This document shows, piece by piece, positions 23,701 to 34,735 of a stretch of 64,000 bases of DNA (the stretch's first letter is position 1; every line of letters begins with the position of its first letter). The translations under genes were made by a program, and so were the position numbers. The stretch comes from Pseudeuparius sepicola (lineage: Eukaryota; Arthropoda; Insecta; Coleoptera; Anthribidae): the NCBI GenBank assembly GCA_963920635.1, contig OY987298.1:119774035-119838034 (forward strand), given 5' to 3'. Under the pieces are notes generated by a model that saw only the letters and a program-made list of their open reading frames with translations, had not been told where the DNA came from and searched no databases.

Positions 23701-25840
23701 AGAGTGTATCGTTGAAATTTTACTATTCATTAATTAATATTTGTTAGGTTTCTTTCAATTTCATGTGAAACTTATCTACTGGAGCCCTGGTTTTCTGGTG
23801 TAGTCAACCACGTGTACTACCTCAGGAGTTCAACTTCATTTCAGCCAGCACAGAAGGAGTCCACAGGGACTCGAGCGCATTGGAAGTCCGTGGAAACCCT
23901 GATGAGTAGATTTTATCTGCTTTATCTTTTTTTGTGTATTTCTCGTACCGTTTTCTCGAAATATCTACTCACCTAGGTTCTACGAACTCGAGCTGTCCTC
24001 TGGATTTCGGCCTGTGTTATGCTTGCCGTATCTTAAATTTTTTAACCTTATTAACTTTCAACGATACCACTCAGTCACCTCAGATTTTCTTTTGCTATTA
24101 TCACAAATTTTCTCTTGCATTAAATTTGTTTTTCTCAGCCAGAGAACATATAAGTGTATTAATACAACTTTTAATCAAAAACAAAAATTCTCTTGTCCTG
24201 GTCTGAGGTTCAGATTTCTTTTATTTCTTTTAAATATCAAGTCAAATTGTATATTACATTTTTACGAGTAAATATTTTGCATTAGTTTCGCTATCTCTGT
24301 GCACAGATTAGTTTTTTTAAATAATTATAAATATCGCATTATTAAATTAGTCATACTCCTTGTTGTAATTAAGATAGTTTTACTGACTGTTTAAAATTAT
24401 AATTATTACCGCTTGGTTTTCGACTTCAGAGACACATCGAAGCTGTTAAACGTTAAACCACACCACCTCCTACCACATCACAAGCTCTGGTTTGGTCACG
24501 TTCCACCAGCCACAACAAAAGACCCACGTCCCAGCTAGTCGGCACTGCAGCAGCGTTGCAGCTATAAGTGGTCTGGCTTGGATCTCGCACATTGGGCAAT
24601 GACTTACACAAGTGTGAAGTTGAGGTATGGTGTTGGACTATATCACTTTTACCCAAGTCGAAAGGACAGAATCGAGCCGCAGTAAAAATCTCAGTCGGTG
24701 TGTAACTTAAAGCGATAGCTTAATCTCCACTTTCACATTACTTCTGTTTAAATTTCAAATTTACTTCTGCTAAAGCTTTCAAATTTATTTCTGTTTAAAT
24801 TTTCAAATTGTAAGGCAATTTAATGCAAGTTACTTCCCCATTGTAATAAAACTTGTTTTTAGAATATTGCGTTTTAATTGATCGCCTCATAACTAGTTCC
24901 ATGAGAAAAATTTGCTCTCCGCATCTCGCTCTCTCTATATATTTTCGAGTAACACCTAGTTGTTACAGGTTATGTCTCAGAACACTTCAGTGGTATCGCT
25001 ATGTTGCCAAATTGCCATTAAAAAAGACTTGTGACCTCATAAGTGCTTTCCCGCCAAATTTTGAAGAAAGTCTAATAACTTGCTAATTACGTAAAAATAT
25101 ATTTTTTAAATAATCGTAGGATCTTAGGCAAGTGTCCAGGAATTGTTTTATCAAGTTTGTAAAATTTCGTCAAGTACCCGAAACTTGATAAAAGTTTCTT
25201 ACTGTCCTGGATTACAACAACTGTTAATTGGGATACCTCTGATTCGGCGAAGATTGGCGACTTGTGGCAACTTGGCACCCACACTCCTTGTGGAGATGCA
25301 GCTACTTCCGCAGCTAGCTCTTTTGTTGGAAGCAGTGTCGTGAGTTTCGAGCTGGGTTCGTGGTGGGCCAGGTCGTTGTGATGAAGAAATTGTCCTTCTC
25401 TTTTTCGAGGTTACATGAAAAAGCAAAAAGAGAAACAGTGTCCGTCCCAATACGCAACAGATAAGCTCTTATTTTTTTGGAGATAAATCTGAAAATAGTT
25501 GTTTGTACAAATTTTAAGTAGATAGAAAAGCATCACATGTTAGGTACCCACAATACCTACATATTGTTGGATTCAGAATAAAGAGTAGGTACATTTCAGT
25601 AGTCAAGAAATGAGGGTTGTCATTCGAAAAAAGTTGGCGGTGGTTCTTAAGGGATGCTTTCATCTGTAGAGGTTTGTGTGTCTCGCCCGAAAGGCATTTT
25701 TTGACCCCTGAAAAACCTTCATAGTTAAATTTTTACAATTTATGTGGAAGTTATAGTCTGTTGAACTAACTCTGTCACAACTTGTACTAAGGAACGAGCA
25801 ACATTAAATAAGTAGGTACTTAAGCAATCAATGGAGCCGA
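20730..25840. other. No gene recognised over about 5 kb
   Basis: Only short frames with no recognisable domain. A GC-richer island at about 21290-21640 has many CG dinucleotides. The interval 23360-23640 holds an imperfect inverted pair around CCTTTTTTGTGGTACGAAT and ATCGTACCACAAAAGG. The interval 24440-24660 and the frames at 25087-25450 were examined and not identified. Confidence 0.4.
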
Positions 25841-25842
25841 AA

Positions 25843-25945
25843 TAATAGTAATTGCCACCTCTTCCCAGCACACGCATTTAGTTGCTTTTGGGGTACTCCT
25901 AATAGTTTGGAGTATCCTGGGACAGAATTATTATTATGTATTGTA
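25843..25945 (+). repeat. Dispersed repeat, copy 3
   Basis: AATAGTAATTGCCACC, GCACACGCATTTAG, TTGCTTTTGGGGTACTCC, AGTTTGGAGTATCC and GAATTATTATTA follow the same order as at 15050-15165 and, inverted, at 3585-3680. It abuts the left end of the composite element at 25942. Confidence 0.6.
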
Positions 25946-26330
25946 GGCGCACTGAGAGATTGCGTCCGCGGGGAAGCGGGGAGCGCGGAGAACGATTTGT
26001 CGCTATTGGCCGACTGCATGCAACAGTGCAAAAAATGCACCGCGCTTTCGTATTCGCAATTAAAAATAGAACCAAGGCCAGGTTCAGTGGACTGATTGTC
26101 CCTAGGCGTGCGCGTCGAAATTTATAGTTTTGAAAACTTTTTAGTATTATTAATTTCGACGCGCACGCCTAGGGATAATCAGTCCTCTGAACCTCGCCTT
26201 GGTTCTATTTTTAATTGCTAATACGAAAGCGCGATGCATTTTTTGCACTGTTGCAGTCGGCCAATAGCGACAAATCGTTCTCCGCGCGCTCCTCGCTTCC
26301 CCGCGGAAGCAATCTCTCAGTGCCAGAGAC
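25945..26330. repeat. Hairpin with 180-bp arms
   Basis: The left arm 25945-26126 and right arm 26148-26330 are inverted copies with a spacer of about 20 bases. Shared blocks include CCTAGGCGTGCGCGTCGAAA (26101) and its mirror ending at 26173, CAACAGTGCAAAAAATGCA, and GCGCGGAGAACGATTTGTCG. The arms are GC-richer than the surroundings. Frames on both strands read similar peptides only because of the symmetry. Confidence 0.85.
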
Positions 26331-27097
26331 TTGCCATCAATAGACTGCGCGTAACGCATCTAAAGGTGTTGTCGACACACTATGCAACCCACAAAACCCT
26401 GCGGGGCAATAAATCGTGTCCGGCGTCCGCGAGTTATTACTTCGTTAGGTCCTAAAAAAGATGAACACGGACGACCAATTAAATGAGAACTTTTTAAAAC
26501 GTTGGCCTCTTTACAACAAACTGAAGGTCGAACAATACATATTAATTTCAGACAAGAAATAATTATGAAAGTGAGATTAGCGGCCCAGATTTTTAGCATA
26601 AGTGTAGCAGATTCTCTGTATTTCTGCAACAAAGACCTTTACAGATTCTGAGGGAACTTCAAATTTTGCCGAAAAATTAATAATATATTTGACACTTTAA
26701 ATTCCAGAAATTTGTTGTCAAAGAGTAGTTTCGGAAAACCGTTGACTCTAGAAAATATAACTTCCTTTACAACGTTTTTTAAAAGTTCCATTCATTATAT
26801 CATATATTCATACTCTTGATGCACAAAATATTTTAACGACACGTAGAAAGACGGGTTTCAAAGGTCTCATTATATCTATGATAAGTGTTCAGAATATGGT
26901 AAACGATCTGATAAACACAAAAATTTTGGATTATTTCTTGACATACAAAGTAAGTCAAGATCATACTGTTTTTCTCAGCTATGAGATCTCGAGGAGGTTA
27001 TAATAACAATAACCCAACAGCTAAGCAGTTCGAGAACGCCTACAAGAGACTTTTGCTTAAAACAGAAATTTCATCCTCTGCTTTCGCTAATTGTGTA

Positions 27098-27929
27098 CAG
27101 GGAGTCCCAGTTAACGTGATTTTAAAGATAAATTCTTTGTTCGAAAACCAAACTTGTGTAGAATTTTCCGAGGAATTCGAATGTGAAGTCAAACTCAATA
27201 TACCGGGTGTTGTTAAAAAGTTATTTAAAAAAATACCGTTTTCCATAAAATTTTGAAATTGGATTTTAACACAAAATGTTAGTAATGAGTATACGGGGAG
27301 GAACTAAAAAATGTCGGTTTTCATTACTGACTTCCGGTTTTACCGGAAGTGAGCATCACTTTGTCAGATTTTTGAGACAACCTGTAGATTTTGGGTCTTT
27401 TAAGTTCCTTTTGTTCTTCCAATTCCAACCATATATATTTTTATATAGTTATCTCTAACTATATATTTTTAGCATTCCATGTAAGGATGTGAACTTGTCA
27501 TATTCAACGAAATTTATCAAAAAATAAAAATTTACTGCTTGGTTATTTTTAGTGATAACTATATAAAAATATATATGGTTGGAATTGGGAGAACAAAAGG
27601 AACTTAAAAAACCCAAAATATACAGGTTGTCTCAAAAATCTGACAAAGTGATGCTTATTTCCGGTAAGACCGGAAATCAGAAATGGAAACCGACACTTTT
27701 TCGCTACTCCCCGTATACTCATTCCTAACATTTCGTGTTAAAATCCAACTTCACAATTTTTTGGAAAACGGTATTTTTTTATATAACTTTTTAACAACAC
27801 CCGGTATATTAAGTTTGACGTCACATTCGAATTCCTCGGAAAATTCTACACAAGTCTGGTTTTCGAACCATGAACTTATCTTTAAAATACGGAGAAAATC
27901 GGGTTTATCACCTTAACTGGGACACCCTG
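27098..27929. mobile_element. 0.83 kb palindromic element, CAGGGAGTCCCAGTTAA ends
   Basis: Starts CAGGGAGTCCCAGTTAA after TA and ends TTAACTGGGACACCCTG at 27929 before TA. Arms of about 400 bp mirror each other, including TATACGGGGAG (27290) and its mirror (27708), and the sequence around AACCATATATATTTTTATAT (27426). Each arm carries a CTTCCGG..CCGGAAG dyad (27330-27350; 27657-27677, weakened). The readable frame on the left arm (26981-27256) is partly outside and shows no known domain. Confidence 0.85.
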
Positions 27930-28560
27930 TACAAATAGATAATACGTCTATTCTAACAATAAGTAGTGGATGTAGGAAAGAACAGCATGTTGATGATCTA
28001 CTTGATTTGATAAGTAATGAAGAACATTATGCAGAAAATGAAGACATACTCATACTAGTTTTTCCAAATTGGCCTCCATATTTACCTACTAGACGTAACT
28101 ACGTACATTTCAGGTTTTGTTGCAAGAAAAATAGCTAAGTCTGTTAAATGTTCCATATATGTGCAGATGCTGTATTCGCATCAGAGAGTCATTCAAAGCT
28201 TTTAACTAGAAAAAATCGTGGGGATTGTTACACGCCTCAAGCGATGTCATAAAAAATTGCCAAATTGCCGAAAATGTTTTCAGGTTTTTCATCCAATCCT
28301 CACCCCATCCCATTGCAAACAAAATGGTTATCAGCGGTCTTAGCAAGATCATTAACAGTTACAACCCATTTAAAATAGTTTTATATTGTTTTTTGTCGCT
28401 AAAATCTATTGAATGAATGCGTTAAAGCAAGCGGCGAGAGCGTACTTCTGCCCCGCAATGAACAGTTGGTTGCCTATCCTATCTTGACAACAGGGGCTTA
28501 TAGCTAACCGTACGCTACGCGCAGTCTATTGATGGCAAGTCTCTGCTCAGTGCGCCTACA

Positions 28561-29272
28561 ATATAAGGTTTTTTTTTTGAGAAAATATCACTAGGAATAG
28601 AAGTTGTTTGACTATTTACGAGAATTTATTTTCACTGGTAGAGTGAACTACAAATAAAACTTTTTTATATTTTACATTTTATTACGGAAAATATTTTGAT
28701 TGATAAAAAGTTTTATAGCGTATCTAGGAAAATGGTGTTTCAGTTTTTAAATATAACAATTCGTATAAAAAAAATGGTTTACATTTTAAAAACAAAATAA
28801 ATTTGGTAATAAATTATAATAAGTAAAATACTTTTCGAACCCTGAGCCAACAACGTAGACACAAAAAATATGAAGGGAAGCAAGGAATTCATTATATCTT
28901 TGTCTAACCTCTTCTAATAGAAAGTCGGACAATCTTGTAACAAACGGGAAATTTTAAATTCCGAACAATTATACATTCCCAGGTATATAGTGACAGTTTT
29001 TCTAAAAATTAAAAATAAAGAGAGTTTACTCTTACGAATTTTCTATACCTATTTTTATTTTTTACTTACTTCTCCATGGGAACCTTATTTTAAAAATGTA
29101 GAAAAAACCTTTTTATCAAGTGTGCTTTTTTCCATAAAATAGACAATATAATGTTTTCCCTCTTATTCAGTGTAACCGTGGACATACTAAAAGTATATTA
29201 AATTCAAATTGATAAGGTTAGATATAACTACTGGATTCAGAGTCTATACAGACACCGATACTTAGATTAGCT
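28561..29272. other. No gene recognised
   Basis: AT-rich sequence with no open frame of note, no inverted repeat and no RNA-like motif. Confidence 0.4.
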
Positions 29273-29402
29273 GCTATAGGGTTTGTTCCAACAACCGGTT
29301 CTCAGGGATCTAATTAGTTGAAAACAGTTCTGGAATTACTTTCCTGCATTCTGATTCGCTAGAACTGGTTCAGAAGTATTGTTGGAACAAAGCGCTATAG
29401 TC
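29273..29402. mobile_element. 130-bp MITE with GCTATAG..TTTGTTCCAACAA ends
   Basis: The left end GCTATAGGGTTTGTTCCAAC and right end GTTGGAACAAAGCGCTATAG are inverted, with an inner pair AACCGGTTCT / AGAACTGGTTC. The ends resemble those of the 12141-12731 element (GCTATGGTTTGTTAGAAC), so both may belong to one superfamily. Confidence 0.7.
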
Positions 29403-30476
29403 TGCAGCAGTATGCTTGGGTGCATAAGCCTCCAACTTTGCCTCTGGCAGACACTGCCACTTTCTGCGAATTTCTTTCGATTTAATTTTTTTCTCTAGTT
29501 CCACTCATGTTGCGGCATGTACCTGTGACAACCAAACAAACCAAACAATGTAGAGGTGTACATTCTCCGATCAGAGACATCAGCGAATTTTTGTGTGATC
29601 TGTGTTTTTCTTGAATGTAATTTATACATTTTGAGTAATTTCTTCAACCTTTTGCGATTGTTATGTGGAGATTAGATTTATTGCAAAATGTTTCAAAACT
29701 CGCACGTGAACCGCTATTATATACGTACTATTGGCTGATTGTTGTCTACAATTTCAAAATACTGCGCATAATATTATTATGGATTTTTTAAATATAGTAC
29801 AATCTTGACAGAAGTTGAAATTCCTAATAACTGTATTCCATAACACAAGAATTATTGTCTCATTTTCTACAGAGTAGAATAATGACTACTGTTTCTCTAT
29901 CACTTTTTTATGAACACCGTATTGTACAACAATGGTCATACAGGGTGTTCCATAAATAATGGTACACAGAGCAACGGCATATAATTTGTGCTAAAATAAC
30001 GATTGAGCTTAACAACTTACTAGTGAAATCTCAAATTGAAATTGAATTACGGCTGAATTGAATTAAGATATTTTGGGGATCGAGAATAAGCTGAAGATGT
30101 CAATTTCTATGTATTTGTTTTTTGATTGTGCTTTTAGTTGCAACTTTCTTGAGGTTATCCTTTTGGTCAGGTTCTGAAAATATTGGATAATTCGATATTT
30201 TTTGTGCAGTTTGGCGCAGAGGAGCAAATTACCTGTAGGAAGTATAGAAACCATTTTTTTGGATATCTCCAACCGTTTCCTTGACTTTAAACCGGAAAAA
30301 TTTGATGCAACACGTGGCTTTAAGAAATTACAATGCATAAATATTAAATTATCTTGAATCAAATGCAGAGTACCTAACGTGTATCACTACATTATTTCTC
30401 CTTACACTGTTTAGCAACTTACAACATTTTATTTAATTGTATGAGGTCCTAGACAAAAATACGCAGAGTGTCTCAC
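29403..30476. other. No gene recognised; possible element end at 29940
   Basis: TACAGGGTGTTCCATAAATA at 29940 looks like the end of a CAGGGTG-type element, and GGATACCCTGTA near 30981-30992 could be its far end. If so, the foldback at 30477-30917 is nested in an element of about 1 kb. The 99-codon minus frame at 30063-30362 was not recognised. Confidence 0.35.
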
Positions 30477-30917
30477 TTAATAGTGAAATAACGCTATAAC
30501 TTCTTTAATTTTTAACCGACCGGAACGAAATTTTTACCAAGAAATTAGTTGCCTACCTACTCCAAAGTCAAAGCCACCTGGAATGACACAGTCGAGGTTA
30601 AAAATCCAAAAATCATATTAGGCTTTTTTTTCCAAAAAATATACTAAAAAATTGGTCACAATCGATCCAGAACCCTAAATTTTGCGTTTAGAAAAGTATG
30701 CCATGGAAATTGGAAGGCAAGTTGTTTGCTGATATGTTAATAGTCATTCATTATTTTTATTCTTAACAACTTGCCTTCAAAACTTCCATGGCACACTTTT
30801 CTAAACGTAGGAAATTATTAAATTGCTATTTTTGGCTACATTGACTTTGGAGAAGGCAAATAATTTTTTGGTCGGTTAAAAATTAATGAAGTTGTAAGGT
30901 TGTTTCACTATTAAAAC
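30477..30917. repeat. Foldback repeat of about 440 bp
   Basis: TAATAGTGAAATAACGCTAT (30479) and ATTTTTAACCGACCGGAACG are mirrored near 30875-30917 (CGGTTAAAAATTAATGAAGT). An inner pair, AAAAGTATGCCATGGAAATT (30693) and its mirror near 30779-30803, lies closer to the axis. TTTGACTTTGGAG on the right mirrors CTCCAAAGTCAAAG at 30560. Confidence 0.75.
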
Positions 30918-33110
30918 TGATACCCGTATATGAATATGAATTTTGATGTCCCCCTATTCCGCAAAATTGCCCCATACCTACCGGATACCCTGTACTGTAT
31001 ACCTAAGAATTCGGGTACAAAGCGAAAACGTAGGTATAAAAATGAGACATCATCCATATTCAACATCGACAATCCGAAAGACAAGGATTGCGTTCGACAA
31101 GCGATGTTGTTAAGTTCGCTTTGCAATTTTCGATTTGATGTATTGCGTCTATAATTTCACTGGAGTATACTAACATTGGATCCTGCCAACACGTAACTTT
31201 GTCGTCACAGATCGGACCCATTAATAAATCATCACCAGCAGATGGACATTTAAATATCTAGTGGCCGATTTTCCGAGCGTGTCAATCAGCTTCTGTCTCA
31301 CTGGACCGGGTCGTTATGTCCCCCTCTCTCTCCCGCCCCCTCCCCGTCGGCTTATTGAGCTGCCATGCGGTGCCATGCCGCCACAAACGAGCGCGCCCCC
31401 TTTTGTTTGCGCTTTTAGCTTCGATGGCCGCCCATGATTGCTGCACCAACAAAACCGAAGCTGTGAAGCTGGGGAAACAGTCTGAGTGCTTGGCAGCGTG
31501 AAAAGTATCGAAGAGTTTGTGACAAAGATTGATTTGGCTTCCCTCATGCGTTGTTTGTAATGGTTTTGACGTATAGGTGTTTCACTATTAGGGTAAGCTG
31601 AATAACTCTGACACTGGCAGCGAAGTCGAAAGGATAAAAAAAACGAAGTGTAAAAACTGCATAAAAAATAGATCGTATGGGATTAAATATTTCGGCATGT
31701 ATAATAATTTCGAATTGTGTTTTTGGTAGGTAGACTACGGCAGAACCGTTATAAAAAAGCTGTCCCCAGCGCTTCGAGCAGTCTGTTTCCGCCCAGGGAA
31801 ACACTGCCTCTTCATGGAAATCTCACGACGATACCACTATACCCGTACTATAAAACTAATTCTCGTAAGTTTCTTATATGTAAAATCAACTGACAGGGAA
31901 CGCCACGCAGACCCACAAGCCATGTTGCCAGTTTTCTTATTAACTTCAGGGCTTGCCTAAAGTCGGCTCTGCCCTAGCCATTTATACCTGTTTTTTTTTA
32001 AAGCTGACTGATCAGTTAGAAATTTCTAATTTAAGTTTATCCCTGAAATCGCAAAATGTTATTAGCAAATCTACAAAATGTAACCAGTAATTATTACTCA
32101 GAAGCAAAAAAAAACATTTTCCTCCACGTAGATTTTCATCTTCAGTCTTTGAAGGTCTTCACAAAATTTTATTCATGCGCAAACATGTTCTATTTTAAAA
32201 CGCAACAATGTTCTAGCGAAGACTTAGAAAACAGTTGTTCAAATACTTTCGTTCGTTATAAATCCATTCATTATTATTAGACCTGCCCGTTATTTTCTTG
32301 TTACTGTATTGTTTATATTTGTAAGGCTGTGTTAGCTATACAAATTGATAAATAAGTTAAATAAAAAAATTACATGTAAAATCATGACAAATAAAAATAC
32401 ATTTCCATTGTCTAGGAAAATTTCTATCGTTCCAGAAGGCACAAAATTTGGTTTTCAGGAGATGTTATAAAAAGTTCCAGAAGTCAATGACAGGTGTCAA
32501 GTTTGACAGTTCATTGGCACTGAAGTAATCTGTCTCCAGCTATAGAAAAAAATTAAAATATAAAATTAATTGTTGTGTAAACATTTTTGTTCAAATGGAT
32601 AGGTGGTTACAGGCTACTTAGGCACCAGTGACAGCTCTAGTCGCTCCTCTTCACACAATATAATATTTTAGTAGATGGTATAAAATGCGATTCGTTCGAA
32701 CAAATCACGATTGGCGGCGAGAAAGATCTTAACTGGCGGATTAAAATGCCGACCCCCTTCCGGAAAAATGCAATAAATTTCCGAGAGGAATTCCTAGGTA
32801 CAACCTACCTGACCAGGCGGCTATAAATCCAGCTAGGAATTTCGCTGCGGAATTGTTGCTCTGGCCGGAATCGTTGGGCGCCGTTTACAAGGGCTTACGT
32901 GAGAGTATTTAGTCTAGTGCCTGTACACCACTTGATGGGGTTAATATTTTTCGTATACAGCTGAAGCGCCGGTAGATTCTAAAATTGCGAAGTATAAAGT
33001 TGCGCTTCGCAACAGTTTAATAAACTTCCAAAAACGAATCGAAACAATTCGCCAGCAAAAATGAAGAAGGAAAATTGCTTATTCTGTTTTCTTCGATATA
33101 AACCTAAATA
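30918..33110. other. No gene recognised; two GC-rich islands
   Basis: 31240-31510 is a GC-rich island with pyrimidine and GC-box-like stretches (CCCGCCCCCTCCCCGTCGG) and a run of CG sites. 32690-32960 is another, with TTCCGGAAAAATGCAATAAA and GGCGGCTATAAATCC. Both are unlike the AT-rich surroundings and lie outside repeats that I can define. They could be promoter or conserved regulatory DNA of a host gene. The 74-codon frame at 32056 is unidentified. Confidence 0.35.
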
Positions 33111-34735
33111 GGGGAATGCGGGGCAATATGAGGTACTTAATTTCATAGCCCCATATTTCTGGGATATATAAATGAAATAATTATATATTTATATTTACAG
33201 GTAGTTAGATATGTTTAGTAACATTAGCAACATTTTGTATAACGGAATCAGTAACTGAGTTTTCACTTTTTTGGACTTTTATGAAAATTGCGCTTTGCCC
33301 CGTTTTGCCCCGTATGCGGGGTATAATGGGGTACCAAGAGGGGTAAAATGGGGGTAGTACAATAATGCTTTAAAATAGTGAGTTTTTGGTGAATTAAAGA
33401 GACGTCTCTCTACAATGTTTTATTAAGCAAACAGTAATCTTTAAATTAAAGAAAATAATAAAAACGTAAAAACATGAAAATGTTCCGCCATCTAAACAAA
33501 TTATATTCAGGTTGATTCAGTTTTATTCTGGGACACTTCAACGGGGGTGATGTAAAATCAAAAATATTATTATTTTGTGGCACAACTTTTTATCTACAGC
33601 CGCTTCGAGATATAGGATGTTTGAATTCTCAAAAATTTTAACTTTTTATTTTTCCAACCGTTAAAGGTATTTAAACGAAATTTGGTACATGCATTGAGCA
33701 AGTGTCACAAAATGTGATAATACCAAGTTCCCAAAATATAGCCAGTGGTCGTGATACACTACATTTGTTTTATCAAGAAAAATACCGACACGACCCTGTA
33801 GAGCTTTTTTTTCTTCTAAGCAAAAACCGTCTCTTGGCATTTTTTGTATCTGCCATAGTTTCACGGTACCTAAATTTACATTTTTGTTCAGTACTGGCCA
33901 AAGAGAAATCTAAAATGACATTTTTTTCACATTAAATAAATTATTTTTTGCATTCCTTAGAAGCGATAAAAGATAAATTAATTTTCCCGTAGAACTTCGG
34001 CAGATACAAAAAAGTCAAGAGACAGTTTTTGCTTAGAATAATGAATAATATTCAAGGGTATTGTATACCCATATCTCCGCCACTGGCTACATTGGGAACT
34101 TGGTATTACCGTATTTTGTGACACTTGATCAATGCATGTTGTGTACAAAATTTCGTTTAATTATCTTTAACGGTTGGAAAAATAAAAAATAAAACGTTAA
34201 AATTTTTGACAATTTAAACATCCTGTATTTCGAAAACGAGGCCGCTGTGTATAAAAAGTTATTCACAAAATAGTAATATTTTATGATTTTCTATCAACTG
34301 TTGAAGTGTCCAAGAATAAAACTAAATTGCCTTGTAGGTATTTCAATAGGACATCCGGGTACGGTACCCGGGTACCCCATTTTGCCCCATCTCTAATACC
34401 CAATTTTGCCCCGACGCACGTTTTAGAATAAAATATAAATAAAATTTACAACGACAATTATTTTTCGATAAAATGATTTAGATTAATCATACTTAATAAT
34501 AAGTTTAATTAAGCAAGAAAACTCACATCGAAAATAGTATAAAAACTGTATTTATCTTGGAAAAACGTAAACACAAGTTTTAAAACACGGGAGCTGTTGT
34601 ACTCCCAACAATAGCTATGTACTCACTGAATTGACTTGACCGGGGGCGTGGTCTTGCATCGAAAAGAGGTGGAAGGGGGACAAAAATACTCGTACACGTT
34701 ATACCCCGGTACCCCATATTGCCCCGCATTCCCAG
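33111..34735. mobile_element. 1.6 kb element with GGGGAATGCGGGGCAATATG ends and a nested palindrome
   Basis: GGGGAATGCGGGGCAATATG (33112) is mirrored by CATATTGCCCCGCATTCCC at 34712-34730. Sub-terminal zones hold many copies of TTGCCCCG, GGGGTACC and GGGGTAAAATGGGG (33290-33360; 34360-34425). In the middle lies a separate palindrome (33515-34335) with arms of about 400 bp, sharing TTCTGGGACACTTCAAC and CAATGCATGTT-type stretches. No coding frame survives; the open frames at 33661-33935 are products of the mirrored sequence. Confidence 0.75.

Larger units (their letters stand above)
25942..28560. mobile_element. Composite element with TGTAGGCGCACTGAG ends
   Basis: TGTAGGCGCACTGAG at 25942 is mirrored by CTCAGTGCGCCTACA ending at 28560. 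Inside the left end is a strong hairpin (25945-26330). A third copy of the sub-terminal block (AGAGACTTGCCATCAATAGA, 26326) is the reverse of GCAGTCTATTGATGGCAAGT at 28521. A further palindrome (27098-27929) is inserted in the middle. No transposase is evident in 26360-27095 or 27930-28500. The class is unknown. Confidence 0.6.

Noticed and set aside
23900..23935. CTGATGAGTAGATTTTATCTGC as a further hammerhead core
   Set aside because: Stem II would form, but GAAA and a stem III with cut site are missing.
25907..26359. Arg-rich open frames on both strands
   Set aside because: They are mirror images due to the hairpin and occur in several frames at once.
31314..31547. Open frames on both strands in the GC-rich island
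   Set aside because: GC-rich sequence has few stops; neither frame shows a domain or splice context.
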